NCBI RefSeq assembly: GCF_041020765.1
Contig: NZ_JBEUEJ010000004.1
Reading direction: 5' to 3' (one strand)
From: Kineococcus terrestris
Lineage (GTDB): Bacteria > Actinomycetota > Actinomycetes > Actinomycetales > Kineococcaceae
DNA length: 64,000 bases
Position numbers and translations under genes: made by a program. Every line of letters begins with the position of its first letter. Within the stretch, counting starts at the first letter, position 1. Shown here in pieces: positions 42,425 to 51,467 of this stretch. Below the pieces are notes generated by a model that saw nothing but the letters and a program-made list of their open reading frames with translations, had not been told where the DNA came from and searched no databases.

Positions 42425-43048
42425 TCAGCCGCCGGCGGGGTGCAGCTGCTTGGCGAAGCAGACGTGGCCGCGCTCGGGACCGTCGACGGCGACGAAGACC
42501 TCGTCGCACCAGCGGCGCACCGCGGCGGCGTCGGCGAACGAGCCGGCCGCGAAGGTGTTCCAGTACGCCTCGCCGCGCGGGTCGCGCAGCTCCTCGCGCA
42601 GGTCGGTGCTGCGCAGCACGAAGACCTCCCCGCTGGCGACGCCGGCGGCGAGGTCCTGCACCTGGGCGAGGATGTCGGTGGCGTAGAAGGTGTTGCTGCC
42701 GTTGGCGGCCGTCTGCTCGGGGTCGGTCAGGCCGACGCTCTTGGCCGACAGCTGCGCCACCCACTGCCCCTCGGGGGCGTGCCGGCGCAGGCCGTCGGCG
42801 CGCAGCGCCTCCAGCCGGGCGAGGGCGTCGCTGTCGGTGGTGACCCGCGGCAGGGGCGTCGGTGACGGCTCGGCGCCGTCGGCGGGCGGGCCGGTCAGGG
42901 CCTGCGCGGCGTGGACGCCGAGCAGGCCGGTGAGGACGACGGCGAGCACGGCCGAGGTGCGGCGCAGCGCCGCGAGGCCGCGCGGCGCCGGCGCGCGGGA
43001 CGAGCGGGAGACCTCCAGCCGCGGCTCGGCGAGCTGTCCGCGCACCAC
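42425..43048 (-). CDS. Hypothetical single-pass membrane protein
   Basis: About 207 residues. A membrane helix lies at about 31-51 (SAVLAVVLTGLLGVHAAQAL), then a Pro-rich linker and a folded extracytoplasmic domain with QWVAQLSAKSVGLTDPEQTA, NTFYATDILAQVQDLAAG and VRRWCDEVFV...HVCFAKQL; two Cys may pair. I do not recognise the family. GTG GTG at 43048/43045 has GAGGAGG seven bases upstream; a longer frame back to 43195 exists but lacks such a site. Confidence 0.7.
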   Translation of the reverse strand: MVRGQLAEPRLEVSRSSRAPAPRGLAALRRTSAVLAVVLTGLLGVHAAQALTGPPADGAEPSPTPLPRVTTDSDALARLEALRADGLRRHAPEGQWVAQLSAKSVGLTDPEQTAANGSNTFYATDILAQVQDLAAGVASGEVFVLRSTDLREELRDPRGEAYWNTFAAGSFADAAAVRRWCDEVFVAVDGPERGHVCFAKQLHPAGG

Positions 43049-43220
43049 CGGCCGCACCTCCTCGTCCCGTCCTGGCGTCCCGGTCCGGTCGTCGGACGCG
43101 CTCCCCACCACCGCGGTTCCCGCAGAGCGACGACCCCTCGACAGGGTGTCACGACAGGGGCGGCGGGGCGGGCGCGTGCGCAGCGCCGTGCTCACGGCGC
43201 GACCGGACCGGGACGGCGGC

Positions 43221-43751
43221 TCATCCGGCGAAGACCTGCGTCCAGTAGGACCCCGCGCGCCCGGGGGTCTCCGCGATGCCCACCTGGGTCAGGCGGCAGT
43301 CCAGGACGTTGCGGCGGTGCCCGTCGCTGGCCAGCCACGCGTCGACGACCTGGTCGGCGGCGTACCCGAAGGCGACGTTCTCGGCGGTGCGGCGCGGGGA
43401 GACGCCCTGGGCGAGCAGGCGGGTGCGGGGGGTGCTGCCGTCCGCGCCGGTGTGGGTCATGGCGCCCCGGGCGGCCATCTCGTCGGAGTGGCGCTCGGCG
43501 GCGGCGACCAGCGGGAGCGCCAGCTCCAGCGGCGCGCAGCCGGCGGCGGCGCGCGCGACGTTCGTCTCGTGCAGCACGTGCAGGGCCAGCGGGTCCGGCG
43601 GCGGCGGGGGCCCGACCGGCACGGCGACGGCGGGGACGGCCGTGGCGGCGGCCAGCGCGAGACCGGCGAGGGTGGCGACGGGCAGGGCGGCGAGGCGTGC
43701 GGCCCGGCGCGGGCGCAGGGCGGAGCGGGGGGAGGGACCCGGGGTCGGCAT
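43221..43751 (-). CDS. Secreted CAP-domain (SCP/PR1-like) protein
   Basis: 176 residues. A signal peptide (RRAARLAALPVATLAGLALA, cleavage near 45) is followed by a CAP domain: NVARAAAGCAPLELALPLVA, ERHSDEMAARGAMTHTGADG, RTAENVAFGYAADQVVDAWL, GHRRNVLDCRLTQVGIA. The His/Glu pattern (H in RHSDEM, E in TAENVA, H in DGHRRN) is that of bacterial YkwD-like CAP proteins. Two cysteines may form a disulfide. Its role is unknown, probably cell-wall or matrix associated. Confidence 0.9.
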   Translation of the reverse strand: MPTPGPSPRSALRPRRAARLAALPVATLAGLALAAATAVPAVAVPVGPPPPPDPLALHVLHETNVARAAAGCAPLELALPLVAAAERHSDEMAARGAMTHTGADGSTPRTRLLAQGVSPRRTAENVAFGYAADQVVDAWLASDGHRRNVLDCRLTQVGIAETPGRAGSYWTQVFAG

Positions 43752-43882
43752 GGCGCGTACCCAACCAGCCGGCGACCGGGCCGCGGCGCGGTTTGTGAGC
43801 TGAACCACACTCCACGTGAACGTGAGGTTACGCCGAGTCACTGGCGCCTTCGAGGTGGGACGCGCGCCGGCGCCCCGCGGTT

Positions 43883-43919
43883 CCCGCGGTCCCGCAGGTT
43901 CGACCTGCGGGACCGCGGG
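43883..43919 (-). terminator. Terminator of the sugar operon
   Basis: CCCGCGGTCCCGCAGGT and its exact complement form a 17-bp stem around TCG. It lies 18 bases past the isomerase stop and upstream of the CAP gene. Confidence 0.85.
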
Positions 43920-43936
43920 GACCAGGTCGGCCCGGG

Positions 43937-44944
43937 TCAGCCCTTCGAGCTGAAGGCGGCGTCGAACGCGGCCGCCGGCGGCTGGATCAGCTCGCCGAGC
44001 CGGCGCACGAACGCCAGCGCGTCGGGCGCGCCGCGCAGCCGGTCCACGCCCGCGTCCTCCCACTCCACGCTCGTCGGGCCCTCGTAGCCGATGACGTTGA
44101 GCTGGCGGAAGATCGCCTCCCACGGCACGTCGCCGTGCCCGACGGAGACGAAGTCCCAGCCCCGGCGGGAGTCCGCCCACGCCAGGTGCGAGCCCAGCCG
44201 GCCGGCGCGGCCGTCGAGCTGCTTCTTGGAGTCCTTGCAGTGCACGTGGTAGATCCGGTCGGCGAAGTCGCGCAGGAACCCGACCGTGTCCAGGTCCTGC
44301 CACACGAAGTGGCTCGGGTCGAAGTTCAGCCCGAACGCCGGGCGGTGCCCGATCGCCTCCAGCGCCCGCTGCGTCGTCCAGTAGTCGTAGGCGATCTCGG
44401 ACGGGTGGACCTCGTGGGCGAAGCGCACGCCGACCTCGTCGAAGACGTCGAGGATCGGGTTCCAGCGGTCGGCGAAGTCCTGGTACCCGGCGTCGACCAT
44501 GGCGGCCGGCGTGGGGGGGAACATCGCCACGGTGTGCCAGATCGAGGACCCGGTGAACCCGGTGACCGTCTTCACGCCCAGCTTGGCGGCCGTGCGGGCG
44601 GTGTCCTTGACGTACTCGGCGGCGCGCTGGCGCACGCCCTCCGGGTCGCCGTCGCCCCACACGGCCGAGGAGACGATGTCCTTGTGCCGCTCGTCGATGA
44701 GGTCGCAGACGGCCTGCCCGGACAGGTGCGCGGAGATGGTCCACACCTTCAGGCCGTACTTCTCGAGCGTGGCCTTCTTCTCGGCGATGTAGTCGTCGTC
44801 GCGGGCGCCGCGCGAGGAGTCCAGGTGGTCGCCCCAGGTGGCGATCTCCAGGCCGTCGAACCCCCACTCGGAGGCGAGGCGGCACACCTCCTCGAACGGC
44901 AGGTCGGCCCACTGGCCGGTGAACAGGGTGACGGGACGAGGCAT
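43937..44944 (-). CDS. Sugar phosphate isomerase/epimerase-family TIM barrel
   Basis: 335 residues of the AP_endonuc_2/xylose-isomerase-like barrel. EWGFDGLEIATWGDHLD opens it. Likely metal ligands lie in HEVHPSEIAYD, LNFDPSHFVWQ, YHVHCKDSKKQ and SVEWEDAGVDR (Glu, Asp, His, Glu). It is the last gene of the LacI-controlled operon, 11 bases after the first Gfo/Idh gene. Barrels of this family pair with Gfo/Idh dehydrogenases in inositol and in 3-keto-glycoside pathways; the exact reaction is unknown. Confidence 0.9.
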   Translation of the reverse strand: MPRPVTLFTGQWADLPFEEVCRLASEWGFDGLEIATWGDHLDSSRGARDDDYIAEKKATLEKYGLKVWTISAHLSGQAVCDLIDERHKDIVSSAVWGDGDPEGVRQRAAEYVKDTARTAAKLGVKTVTGFTGSSIWHTVAMFPPTPAAMVDAGYQDFADRWNPILDVFDEVGVRFAHEVHPSEIAYDYWTTQRALEAIGHRPAFGLNFDPSHFVWQDLDTVGFLRDFADRIYHVHCKDSKKQLDGRAGRLGSHLAWADSRRGWDFVSVGHGDVPWEAIFRQLNVIGYEGPTSVEWEDAGVDRLRGAPDALAFVRRLGELIQPPAAAFDAAFSSKG

Positions 44945-44955
44945 CGGGGCCCTCC

Positions 44956-46143
44956 TCAGATCGTCGTGTAGGCGGAGTCGTTCTCGGCGCTGCGCTGCAC
45001 CGCGTCCAGGACCTTCTGGACCTGCAGGCCGTCGGCGAACGACGGGCTCGGGTCGCGCTCGTCGGCGATCGCGCCCAGGAACTCCTGCAGCTCGTGCACG
45101 AACGGGTGGTCGTAGCCCAGGCCGTGCCCGGCCGGCCACCAGTTCGACACGCCCGGGTGGTCCGGCTCGGTCGCCAGGATCCTCCGGAACCCGTTCTCGG
45201 CGTCCGGCAGGGTGCCGTCGAAGAACTGCAGCTCGTTCATCGACTCGAAGTCGAACGCGACGCTGCCCTTCGAGCCGTTGACCTCCAGGCGCATGGCGTT
45301 CTTGCGGCCCAGCGCCATGCGGGTGGCCTCGAACGTCATGAGGGCGCCGCCGTCGCCGCGGCCGAAGAACACCGCCGCGTCGTCGACGGTGACCTCGCCC
45401 AGCTCGGTGCCGGCCTCGGCGCCCAGCCCGGTGTTGGAGCCGGTGCGCTGCGCCTCCACGGGCCGCTGCTTGACGAACGTCTCGGTGGCGCCGGAGACGC
45501 CGGTGAGCAGCTGGCCGGTGACGAACTGCGCGGCGTCGATGATGTGCGAGCCGATGTCGCCGAGCGCGCCGGCGCCGGAGCGGTCCTTCTGCAGGCGCCA
45601 GGTCAGCGGGAAGGACTCGTCGACGATCCAGTCCTGCAGGTACAGGGCGCGCACCTGGCGCACCGTGCCGAGGCGGCCGTCGGCGACGAGCTGGCGGGCC
45701 AGCCCGAGGGCGGGCACCTTGCGGTAGTTGAAGGCGACCATGCTGCGCACGCCGCGCGCGGAGGCCGCCTGAGCGGCCGCCGTCATGCGCTCGGCGCCGG
45801 CGACGTCCTTGGCCAGGGGCTTCTCGCACAGGACGTGCTTGCCCGCCTCCAGGGCCGCCACCGAGATCTCCTCGTGGCTGTCGCCGGGGGTGAGGACGTC
45901 GATGACGTGGACGTCGTCGCGCTCGATGAGCGTGCGCCAGTCGTCGGTGGACTCCTCCCAGCCGAACTGCTGCGCGGCGGCGGCGGCCCGGCCGGCGTCC
46001 CGCCCGGCGAGGGCGACCCGGCGGGTGCGGAAGCGCGGCGTGCCGACGTGGTCGACGGTCCGCCAGGCGTGCGAGTGGACGGCTCCCATGAAGGAGTGGC
46101 CGATGACGGCCACGCCGAGCTCGGGAAGGGACGTGTCGGGCAA
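44956..46143 (-). CDS. Gfo/Idh/MocA-family oxidoreductase 1
   Basis: About 395 residues. The NAD-binding N-terminus reads GVAVIGHSFMGAVHSHAWRT; the catalytic Lys lies in the conserved CEKPLAKD (about 100), and the C-terminal domain includes GDIGSHIIDAAQFVTG, with the usual catalytic Asp/His. It oxidises or reduces a sugar, cyclitol or glycoside hydroxyl with NAD(P). I chose the TTG at 46143 because GAGGAGG lies seven bases upstream; an in-frame ATG at 46173 is possible. A palindromic repeat separates it from the second Gfo/Idh gene. Confidence 0.9.
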   Translation of the reverse strand: MPDTSLPELGVAVIGHSFMGAVHSHAWRTVDHVGTPRFRTRRVALAGRDAGRAAAAAQQFGWEESTDDWRTLIERDDVHVIDVLTPGDSHEEISVAALEAGKHVLCEKPLAKDVAGAERMTAAAQAASARGVRSMVAFNYRKVPALGLARQLVADGRLGTVRQVRALYLQDWIVDESFPLTWRLQKDRSGAGALGDIGSHIIDAAQFVTGQLLTGVSGATETFVKQRPVEAQRTGSNTGLGAEAGTELGEVTVDDAAVFFGRGDGGALMTFEATRMALGRKNAMRLEVNGSKGSVAFDFESMNELQFFDGTLPDAENGFRRILATEPDHPGVSNWWPAGHGLGYDHPFVHELQEFLGAIADERDPSPSFADGLQVQKVLDAVQRSAENDSAYTTI

Positions 46144-46266
46144 CTCAGACCTCCTCGTCGATCGTGCGGGCATCCTGCCACCCGGGCCCGCCCGGCGGGG
46201 CGACGGGCTGGACCGGTTCACCCGCCCGTCACCCGGGCCCGCTCCCCCGTCCACCACCCCCTCCCC

Positions 46267-46314
46267 CGCCGTGATCATGGACGGGTGAACGGTCATCCAT
46301 CCATGATCACGGCG
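46267..46314. repeat. TGATCA palindromic repeat, copy 4
   Basis: CGCCGTGATCATGGACGG and CCATCCATGATCACGGCG are 18-bp arms (one G-T mismatch) around a 12-base loop. Flanking C and G runs extend the stem. It lies inside the sugar operon, 58 bases past the second Gfo/Idh stop and upstream of the first Gfo/Idh start. Confidence 0.88.
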
Positions 46315-46371
46315 AGGGGGGCGATCAGCCGGGCGGGACGGGACGGCGGAGCGGGACGGGGACGGACCGGG

Positions 46372-47481
46372 TCAGGGGCGGGGGGTGAGGGCGCCGCGCA
46401 CCGACGTCCACGACGCCAGCCGCGCGCGCACGTCCTCGCGCTCCTCCTGCTCCAGCGCCCGGGCGTAGGCGCGGTCCAGGACGTCGTCGACGAGCACGCG
46501 CGCGCCGCTGGTGGACGACTCGACGGCGGCCTCGACCATCACCAGGCTCAGGACGTTCTCGTGCACCTCGCCCGTGGGCACCGGCCCGCCGCGCAGCGCG
46601 GCGGTGAACGCCTCCAGCGCGCCCGCGATGCCCTCCCCCACCGCCGGCACCGCCGGCGGGTCCACGGGCGGCTCCGTCTCCAGCACCGGCTCGGTGTCGC
46701 CGTCCCACAGGGCGCTGCCGCGCTCGCCGGACAGCCGCCACGCGCCGTTCCACGACGTCTCGCGGCCCGGGCTGCACCAGCTGCCCGTGTAGGCGTAGCG
46801 CACCCCGCCGGTCATCTCGAAGACGGCCGCGGCGCCCGCGTCACCCCGGTACCAGCTCCACGGCGGGTTGAACTCCTCGCAGTACACCGACACCGGCTCG
46901 GCGTCCAGGACGAAGCGGGCGGTGTCGAAGGGGTGGATCGCCATGTCCAGCAGCAGCGGGTGGTCCATGTCCTCGCGGAACCCGCCGAAGTGCGGGGCCT
47001 TGAAGAACTCCGTCGTCAGGACGCCGAGCCGGCCCAGGGCGCGCGCCTGCTCGCGCAGGGCGTGCACGTGCGGGTTCCAGCGGCGCGACTGGCTGGTGAC
47101 GAACAGCTCCCCGCTGACCTCGCTGGCCGCCACGAGGGACAGCCCGCGGGCGACCGTGTCGGCGACGGGCTTCTCCCCCAGCACCGGCAGCCCCGCGAAC
47201 AGCGCGGCCGTGGTGACGGGGTGGTGCGCGCGCGGCACGGTGACGTTGACGACCGCCTCGGCGCCGGTGGCGCGGGCCAGCTCGACGGCGTCGCGGCCCA
47301 GCGGGACGTCCGGGACGCCGGCGGAGGCGGCGGCCTTCTCGGCCACCTCCAGGTCCAGGTCGACGACGCCGGCCAGCTCGGTGCTCGGGGAGGCGAGGAT
47401 CGTGGACAGCCACGCCTTGCCCATCCCGCCGGCGCCGACGAGGACGACCCGCACGGGCCCGTCCGCGCGCCCGCCGGTCAC
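46372..47481 (-). CDS. Gfo/Idh/MocA-family oxidoreductase 2 (ThuB-like)
   Basis: 369 residues. VRVVLVGAGGMGKAWLSTIL is the NAD(P) site, GEKPVADTVARG carries the catalytic Lys, and MDHPLLLDMAIHPFDTARF has the conserved Asp/His. EEFNPPWSWYRGDAGAAAVF belongs to the C-terminal substrate domain. It overlaps thuA by four bases, the same pairing as thuA-thuB in rhizobial trehalose catabolism, where ThuB-type enzymes act on disaccharides to give 3-keto sugars. GTG start at 47481. Confidence 0.9.
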   Translation of the reverse strand: MTGGRADGPVRVVLVGAGGMGKAWLSTILASPSTELAGVVDLDLEVAEKAAASAGVPDVPLGRDAVELARATGAEAVVNVTVPRAHHPVTTAALFAGLPVLGEKPVADTVARGLSLVAASEVSGELFVTSQSRRWNPHVHALREQARALGRLGVLTTEFFKAPHFGGFREDMDHPLLLDMAIHPFDTARFVLDAEPVSVYCEEFNPPWSWYRGDAGAAAVFEMTGGVRYAYTGSWCSPGRETSWNGAWRLSGERGSALWDGDTEPVLETEPPVDPPAVPAVGEGIAGALEAFTAALRGGPVPTGEVHENVLSLVMVEAAVESSTSGARVLVDDVLDRAYARALEQEEREDVRARLASWTSVRGALTPRP

Positions 47482-48275
47482 CGGGCCGCCTCCTGCGCCT
47501 CGGCGCCCAGGGCGCCCTGGTAGCCGTGGCCGTTGAAGAAGTCGTCCGTGTCGTAGCGCAGCAGCGTCGGCATGGTCCGCTCGGGGCGCACCGTGACGGC
47601 CCACTCGACGGCGTTGGCGATGACCCTGCGCACGTCGGCGTGGAAGTACGTGGGGTACTCCTGGTCGCCGGGGCGGAAGTAGAAGACCTTGCCGAAGCCG
47701 CGCCGCCACGTGCAGCCGGAGCGGAAGACCTCCCCGCCGGAGAAGGAGGAGATGAAGACGAGCTCGTCGGGGGTGGGGACGTCGAAGAACTCCCCGTACA
47801 TCTCGTCCTCCTCGATGACCAGCGGGTGGGGGACGCCCCGCGCGATGGGGTGCGTGGGGTCGACGGTCCACACCAGCTCGCGGTCGTGCTCGGCGCGCCA
47901 GCGCAGCGTGCACGTGGTGCCCATGAGCTTGGTGAAGACCTTCGACCAGTGCCCGGAGTGCAGGACGATGAGCCCCATCCCCTCCAGGACGTGCCGGTGC
48001 ACGCGCTCGACGACCTCGTCGGAGACCTCCGCGTGGGCGGCGTGCCCCCACCAGGTGAGGACGTCGGTGCCGCGCAGCACCTCCTCGCTCAGGCCGTGCT
48101 CGGGGTCGTCGAGGGTCGCGGTGCGCACGACGACGCGGTCGCCGAGGTTCTCCTCGACGCCCTGGGCGACGGCGCCGTGCATGCCGTCGGGGTAGCGCTG
48201 CGCCACCTCGGGCTCGAGCTGCTCGTGGCGGTTCTCGCCCCAGACGGTGACGCGGATCGGGCCGGTGGCGGCCAT
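47478..48275 (-). CDS. thuA: ThuA-family protein
   Basis: 265 residues. The class-I glutamine-amidotransferase-like ThuA fold: VTVWGENRHEQLEPEVAQRY, DVLTWWGHAAHAEVSDEVVE, GLIVLHSGHWSKVFTKLMGT, YGEFFDVPTPDELVFISSF and GKVFYFRPGDQEYPTYF. ThuA is required for trehalose and related disaccharide use in rhizobia together with ThuB; its chemistry is not fully settled. It lies directly after the permease gene and overlaps the ThuB-like gene (GTGA). ATG start at 48275. Confidence 0.9.
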   Translation of the reverse strand: MAATGPIRVTVWGENRHEQLEPEVAQRYPDGMHGAVAQGVEENLGDRVVVRTATLDDPEHGLSEEVLRGTDVLTWWGHAAHAEVSDEVVERVHRHVLEGMGLIVLHSGHWSKVFTKLMGTTCTLRWRAEHDRELVWTVDPTHPIARGVPHPLVIEEDEMYGEFFDVPTPDELVFISSFSGGEVFRSGCTWRRGFGKVFYFRPGDQEYPTYFHADVRRVIANAVEWAVTVRPERTMPTLLRYDTDDFFNGHGYQGALGAEAQEAAR

Positions 48276-48292
48276 GGGAGCTCCCTGGGTGG

Positions 48293-49153
48293 TCACTTGA
48301 CGGCCCCGCCGGTGACGCCCGCGGCGACGTACCGCTGGGCGACGACGAGCAGGGCGATGGCGGGCAGCGACGACAGGATGGCCGTCGCCATGATCGGCGA
48401 CCAGTCGCTGACGAAGGTGCCGATGTAGTTGTAGAGGCTGAGCGTGATGGGCCGCACCTCGGGCGTGGTGGTCAGCGTGAGGGCGAACAGGAAGTCGCCC
48501 CACGCGAAGAGGAAGGTGAACAGCCCCGCGGTGATGAGCGCGTTGCGGCTCATCGGCAGCACGACGGACACGAACGCGCGCACGGGACCGGCGCCGTCGA
48601 CGAGGGCGGCCTCGACCACCGAGCGGGGGATGCCGCCCATGAAGGCGCGCATCACGATGATCGAGAACGGGATGCCGAGCGCGGCGTCGGCCAGCACCAG
48701 CCCGCCCACGGTGTTGAGCAGGCCGAGGTCGCTGTAGGCGCTGTAGAGGGCGTTGGCGACGACGATCCCGGGCACCATCTGCGTGATGAGGATGCCGAAC
48801 AGCAGGGGCGTGGCCCAGCGGATCCGGAACTGCGCCAGCGCGTAGGCGGCCGGGGTGGCCACCAGCAGGCTGACGACGACGGCGCCCAGCCCCACCGCGA
48901 GGCTGGTGAGCAGGTTGCGCCGCTGCTCGCTGATCGCGGTGGCGTAGCCGTCGAGGGTCAGGTCGAACGGCAGCCACGGTGTGGCGACGGCGTTGCTGGA
49001 CGGCTGCAGGGACACGTTGAGCATCCAGTACAGCGGGAACAGCATGAACGCCAGGATCAGCAGGCCGACGAGGACGTGGCCCGGCTTGCGGGGCGCGCGG
49101 ACGCGGGCCGGTGCGGGCCGGCCGGTCGTCCGGGCGAGGGTCGGGGTGCTCAC
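48293..49153 (-). CDS. ABC sugar transporter permease 2 (MalG-type)
   Basis: 286 residues, six membrane helices. FMLFPLYWMLNVSLQPSSN is the first helix region. The coupling EAA loop reads EAALVDGAGPVRAFVSVVLP. A Pro/Arg-rich cytoplasmic N-terminus (about 1-25) precedes it. It forms the heterodimeric channel with permease 1; no ATPase is in the operon, so a shared MsmK/UgpC-type ATPase elsewhere is implied. GTG at 49153 has GAGGAGC upstream. Confidence 0.93.
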   Translation of the reverse strand: MSTPTLARTTGRPAPARVRAPRKPGHVLVGLLILAFMLFPLYWMLNVSLQPSSNAVATPWLPFDLTLDGYATAISEQRRNLLTSLAVGLGAVVVSLLVATPAAYALAQFRIRWATPLLFGILITQMVPGIVVANALYSAYSDLGLLNTVGGLVLADAALGIPFSIIVMRAFMGGIPRSVVEAALVDGAGPVRAFVSVVLPMSRNALITAGLFTFLFAWGDFLFALTLTTTPEVRPITLSLYNYIGTFVSDWSPIMATAILSSLPAIALLVVAQRYVAAGVTGGAVK

Positions 49154-49161
49154 GGCGCTCC

Positions 49162-50133
49162 TCACTCGTCCACGGCGCGCCGGTTGAAGCGCAGGTAGAC
49201 GATCGCGAAGACGAGGGACAGCAGGACGAGGACGTTGCCGAGCGCCGCACCGCCGCCGAAGTCGAACTGGCGGAAGGAGGTGTCGTAGGACAGCGTCGAG
49301 ATGAGCTGGGTGGAGTTGGCCGGCCCGCCGTTGGTCAGGCCGAGGATCACGTCGAGGACCTTCAGCGTGTAGACGACGCCGAGGACGAGGACGACGGTCA
49401 CCACGGGCCGCAGCATCGGCCAGGTGATGTGCCGGAACGCCCGCCACCCGGTGGCGCCGTCCAGCTCGCCGGCCTCGTACAGCTCCTCGGGGATCTCCTG
49501 CAGCCCGCCGTACAGGATCGTCATGTTGAACGGGATGCCCAGCCAGATGTTGACGCCGATGACGGCGACCAGGGCCAGCGACGTGCTGGTCAGCCACTGG
49601 GGGCCGGCGTCGACGAACGGCAGGGCCTCCAGCACCCGGTTCAGGACGCCGTTGTCGGCGTCGAGGATCCACCGCCACACCGCCGAGCCCGCGATCATGG
49701 GGATGAGCCAGGGCAGCAGGATGAGCGAGCGCATCACCCCGGACAGCGGGAACCGGCGCTGGAAGAACAGCGCGATGGCCAGGCCGAGGACGAACTGCCC
49801 CGCGATGGACCCCAGGGTGAACAGGACGGTGTTGAGCAGGGCCCGGTCGAACACCGGGGAGGTGACGACGTTGACGTAGTTGTCGACGCCGACGAACGGC
49901 GCCTCGCCGGTGAAGAACGTCCGGGTCGTGTACTCCTGGAAGCTCATCACGACGTTCTTGACGACCGGGTAGCCGAAGAACAGCAGCAGGTAGAGCGCGG
50001 CGGGGACCAGGAACAGCGCCTCGACCAGGCGCTGGCCCCGGCGTCCCGGCCGGCCGCGCCGGCCACCGCCCGGGCGGGCGGTGACCGGCGCGGCGGGTGC
50101 GGAGGTCCCGCCGCGCACGAGCGCGTCAGCCAT
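49162..50133 (-). CDS. ABC sugar transporter permease 1 (MalF-type)
   Basis: 323 residues, six membrane helices after a Gly/Arg-rich N-terminus. LFLVPAALYLLLFFGYPVVK starts the first. The EAA loop is ELYEAGELDGATGWRAFRHI. It partners permease 2 in a CUT1-type importer. The ATG overlaps the stop of the binding-protein gene by eight bases, so the importer genes are translated together. Confidence 0.93.
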   Translation of the reverse strand: MADALVRGGTSAPAAPVTARPGGGRRGRPGRRGQRLVEALFLVPAALYLLLFFGYPVVKNVVMSFQEYTTRTFFTGEAPFVGVDNYVNVVTSPVFDRALLNTVLFTLGSIAGQFVLGLAIALFFQRRFPLSGVMRSLILLPWLIPMIAGSAVWRWILDADNGVLNRVLEALPFVDAGPQWLTSTSLALVAVIGVNIWLGIPFNMTILYGGLQEIPEELYEAGELDGATGWRAFRHITWPMLRPVVTVVLVLGVVYTLKVLDVILGLTNGGPANSTQLISTLSYDTSFRQFDFGGGAALGNVLVLLSLVFAIVYLRFNRRAVDE

Positions 50134-51358
50134 CCTGCGCCTGCCGCAGGGCGTCCTCGGGCGTCATGCCGCCGACGAGCGCGTTCTGCACGGCCGTGTA
50201 GATCTTCGTGGCGGCCGCCGGCCACTCCTCGCCGAGCTGGCCGGTGCGGGCGCGCAGGTCGGGGACCTGCTCGGCGAAGCTCTCCAGCTCCGGCACCTGC
50301 GCGACGGCGTCGTCGGTCAGCTCGGGCCGGGTGGGCACGGTGTTGGTGCCCACGGAGGCGGCGACCACGTTCTCGTCGGAGTTCAGGCACTGCACGAACT
50401 CCGCGGCCTTCGCCATCTTCTCCTCGTCACCGGTCTGCGGGACGGTCCACGCCTCACCGCCGAACGGGGAGACGACGGTGCCGCCGGCCTCGGGCGCGGG
50501 GATCGGGACGACGCCGTAGCGCAGGTCCGGGTTCTCGGCCAGCGAGCCGAAGTTCCACGGGCCGTTGACCATCATGGCCGCGTTGCCGGCCTTGAACTGG
50601 TCGTTGACGTCGCCCTGGCCCCACGTGACGACGGACTGCGAGGCGGAGCCGTCGCGCAGCAGGTCGACCCACAGCTGCAGCGCCTCGGCGGTCTCGGGGG
50701 TGGCGATGTCGGCCTCGTCGCCGCCGTTGGACCACATGAACGGCAGGAACTGCCAAGTGCCCTCGTAGCTGTTGGTCGCGGAGAAGGCCACGCCGTAGCG
50801 GTCGCCCTCCGTGAGGGCCGCCGCGGTCGTCTTCAGCTCCTCCCACGTGGTGGGCGGGGTGAGCCCGGCCTCCTCGAAGACCTGCTCGTTGTAGAAGAGG
50901 GCGATGGTGTTGGTGACGGGCTGCAGCGCGTACAGCTCCCCGTCGTAGGTGGAGGCGTCCACGACACCCTCGGCGTAGCCCTCGGTGCCCAGGCCGAAGT
51001 CGGTGAGCGGCGCGAGGGCCCCGGAGGCGGCGATCTGCTGGATGTCCGGGTTGTCCAGCATGAGGACGTCGGGCAGCGTCCGCGAGGAGCTGGCCTGCAG
51101 CACGCGCTGGATGAGGCCCTCGCCCGGCACGGACTCGCGCTCGATGCTGACGCCGACCTCGGTGGCGCAGCCGTCGAGGACGCCCTGCCAGACGCTCCGG
51201 TTCGGTTCGTCGTTGTAGTAGTCCAGGACGCGCAGGGTGTCCGGGTCCCCCGCGGCGGTGCCACCGCCGCCGCCGGAGCCACCGCCGCACGCGCCCAGGG
51301 CCAGCGGGAGCGCCAGGGCGAAGGCCAGTCCGGCGCGCACGGTTCCTCGTCGAGCCAT
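50126..51358 (-). CDS. ABC sugar-binding lipoprotein
   Basis: 410 residues. A lipoprotein signal with lipobox LALGAC places lipidated C24 at the membrane surface. The family 1 extracellular binding domain follows: TLRVLDYYNDEPNRSVWQGV, LPDVLMLDNPDIQQIAASGA, FYNEQVFEEAGLTPPTTWEE, AAMMVNGPWNFGSL and FVQCLNSDENVV. The substrate is likely a di- or oligosaccharide or glycoside. It is the first gene of the operon; the LacI operator lies 49-78 bases upstream. Confidence 0.93.
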   Translation of the reverse strand: MARRGTVRAGLAFALALPLALGACGGGSGGGGGTAAGDPDTLRVLDYYNDEPNRSVWQGVLDGCATEVGVSIERESVPGEGLIQRVLQASSSRTLPDVLMLDNPDIQQIAASGALAPLTDFGLGTEGYAEGVVDASTYDGELYALQPVTNTIALFYNEQVFEEAGLTPPTTWEELKTTAAALTEGDRYGVAFSATNSYEGTWQFLPFMWSNGGDEADIATPETAEALQLWVDLLRDGSASQSVVTWGQGDVNDQFKAGNAAMMVNGPWNFGSLAENPDLRYGVVPIPAPEAGGTVVSPFGGEAWTVPQTGDEEKMAKAAEFVQCLNSDENVVAASVGTNTVPTRPELTDDAVAQVPELESFAEQVPDLRARTGQLGEEWPAAATKIYTAVQNALVGGMTPEDALRQAQDG

Positions 51359-51406
51359 GTCGTTCCTCTCGTCGGCCCACGGCGTCGTGGGCGGTCGGGT
51401 CCAGCC

Positions 51407-51436
51407 CCCCATCGTCGATACGCATCGACGATGGGG
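51407..51436. promoter_or_regulatory. LacI operator O1 upstream of the sugar operon
   Basis: CCCCATCGTCGA and TCGACGATGGGG are perfect 12-bp arms around TACGCA; the central CGTCGATACGCATCGACG has the LacI-type centre with CG at the dyad. Confidence 0.85.
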
Positions 51437-51467
51437 ACGGTTCAGCCCCTCCCGGGGACGGGCGGGG

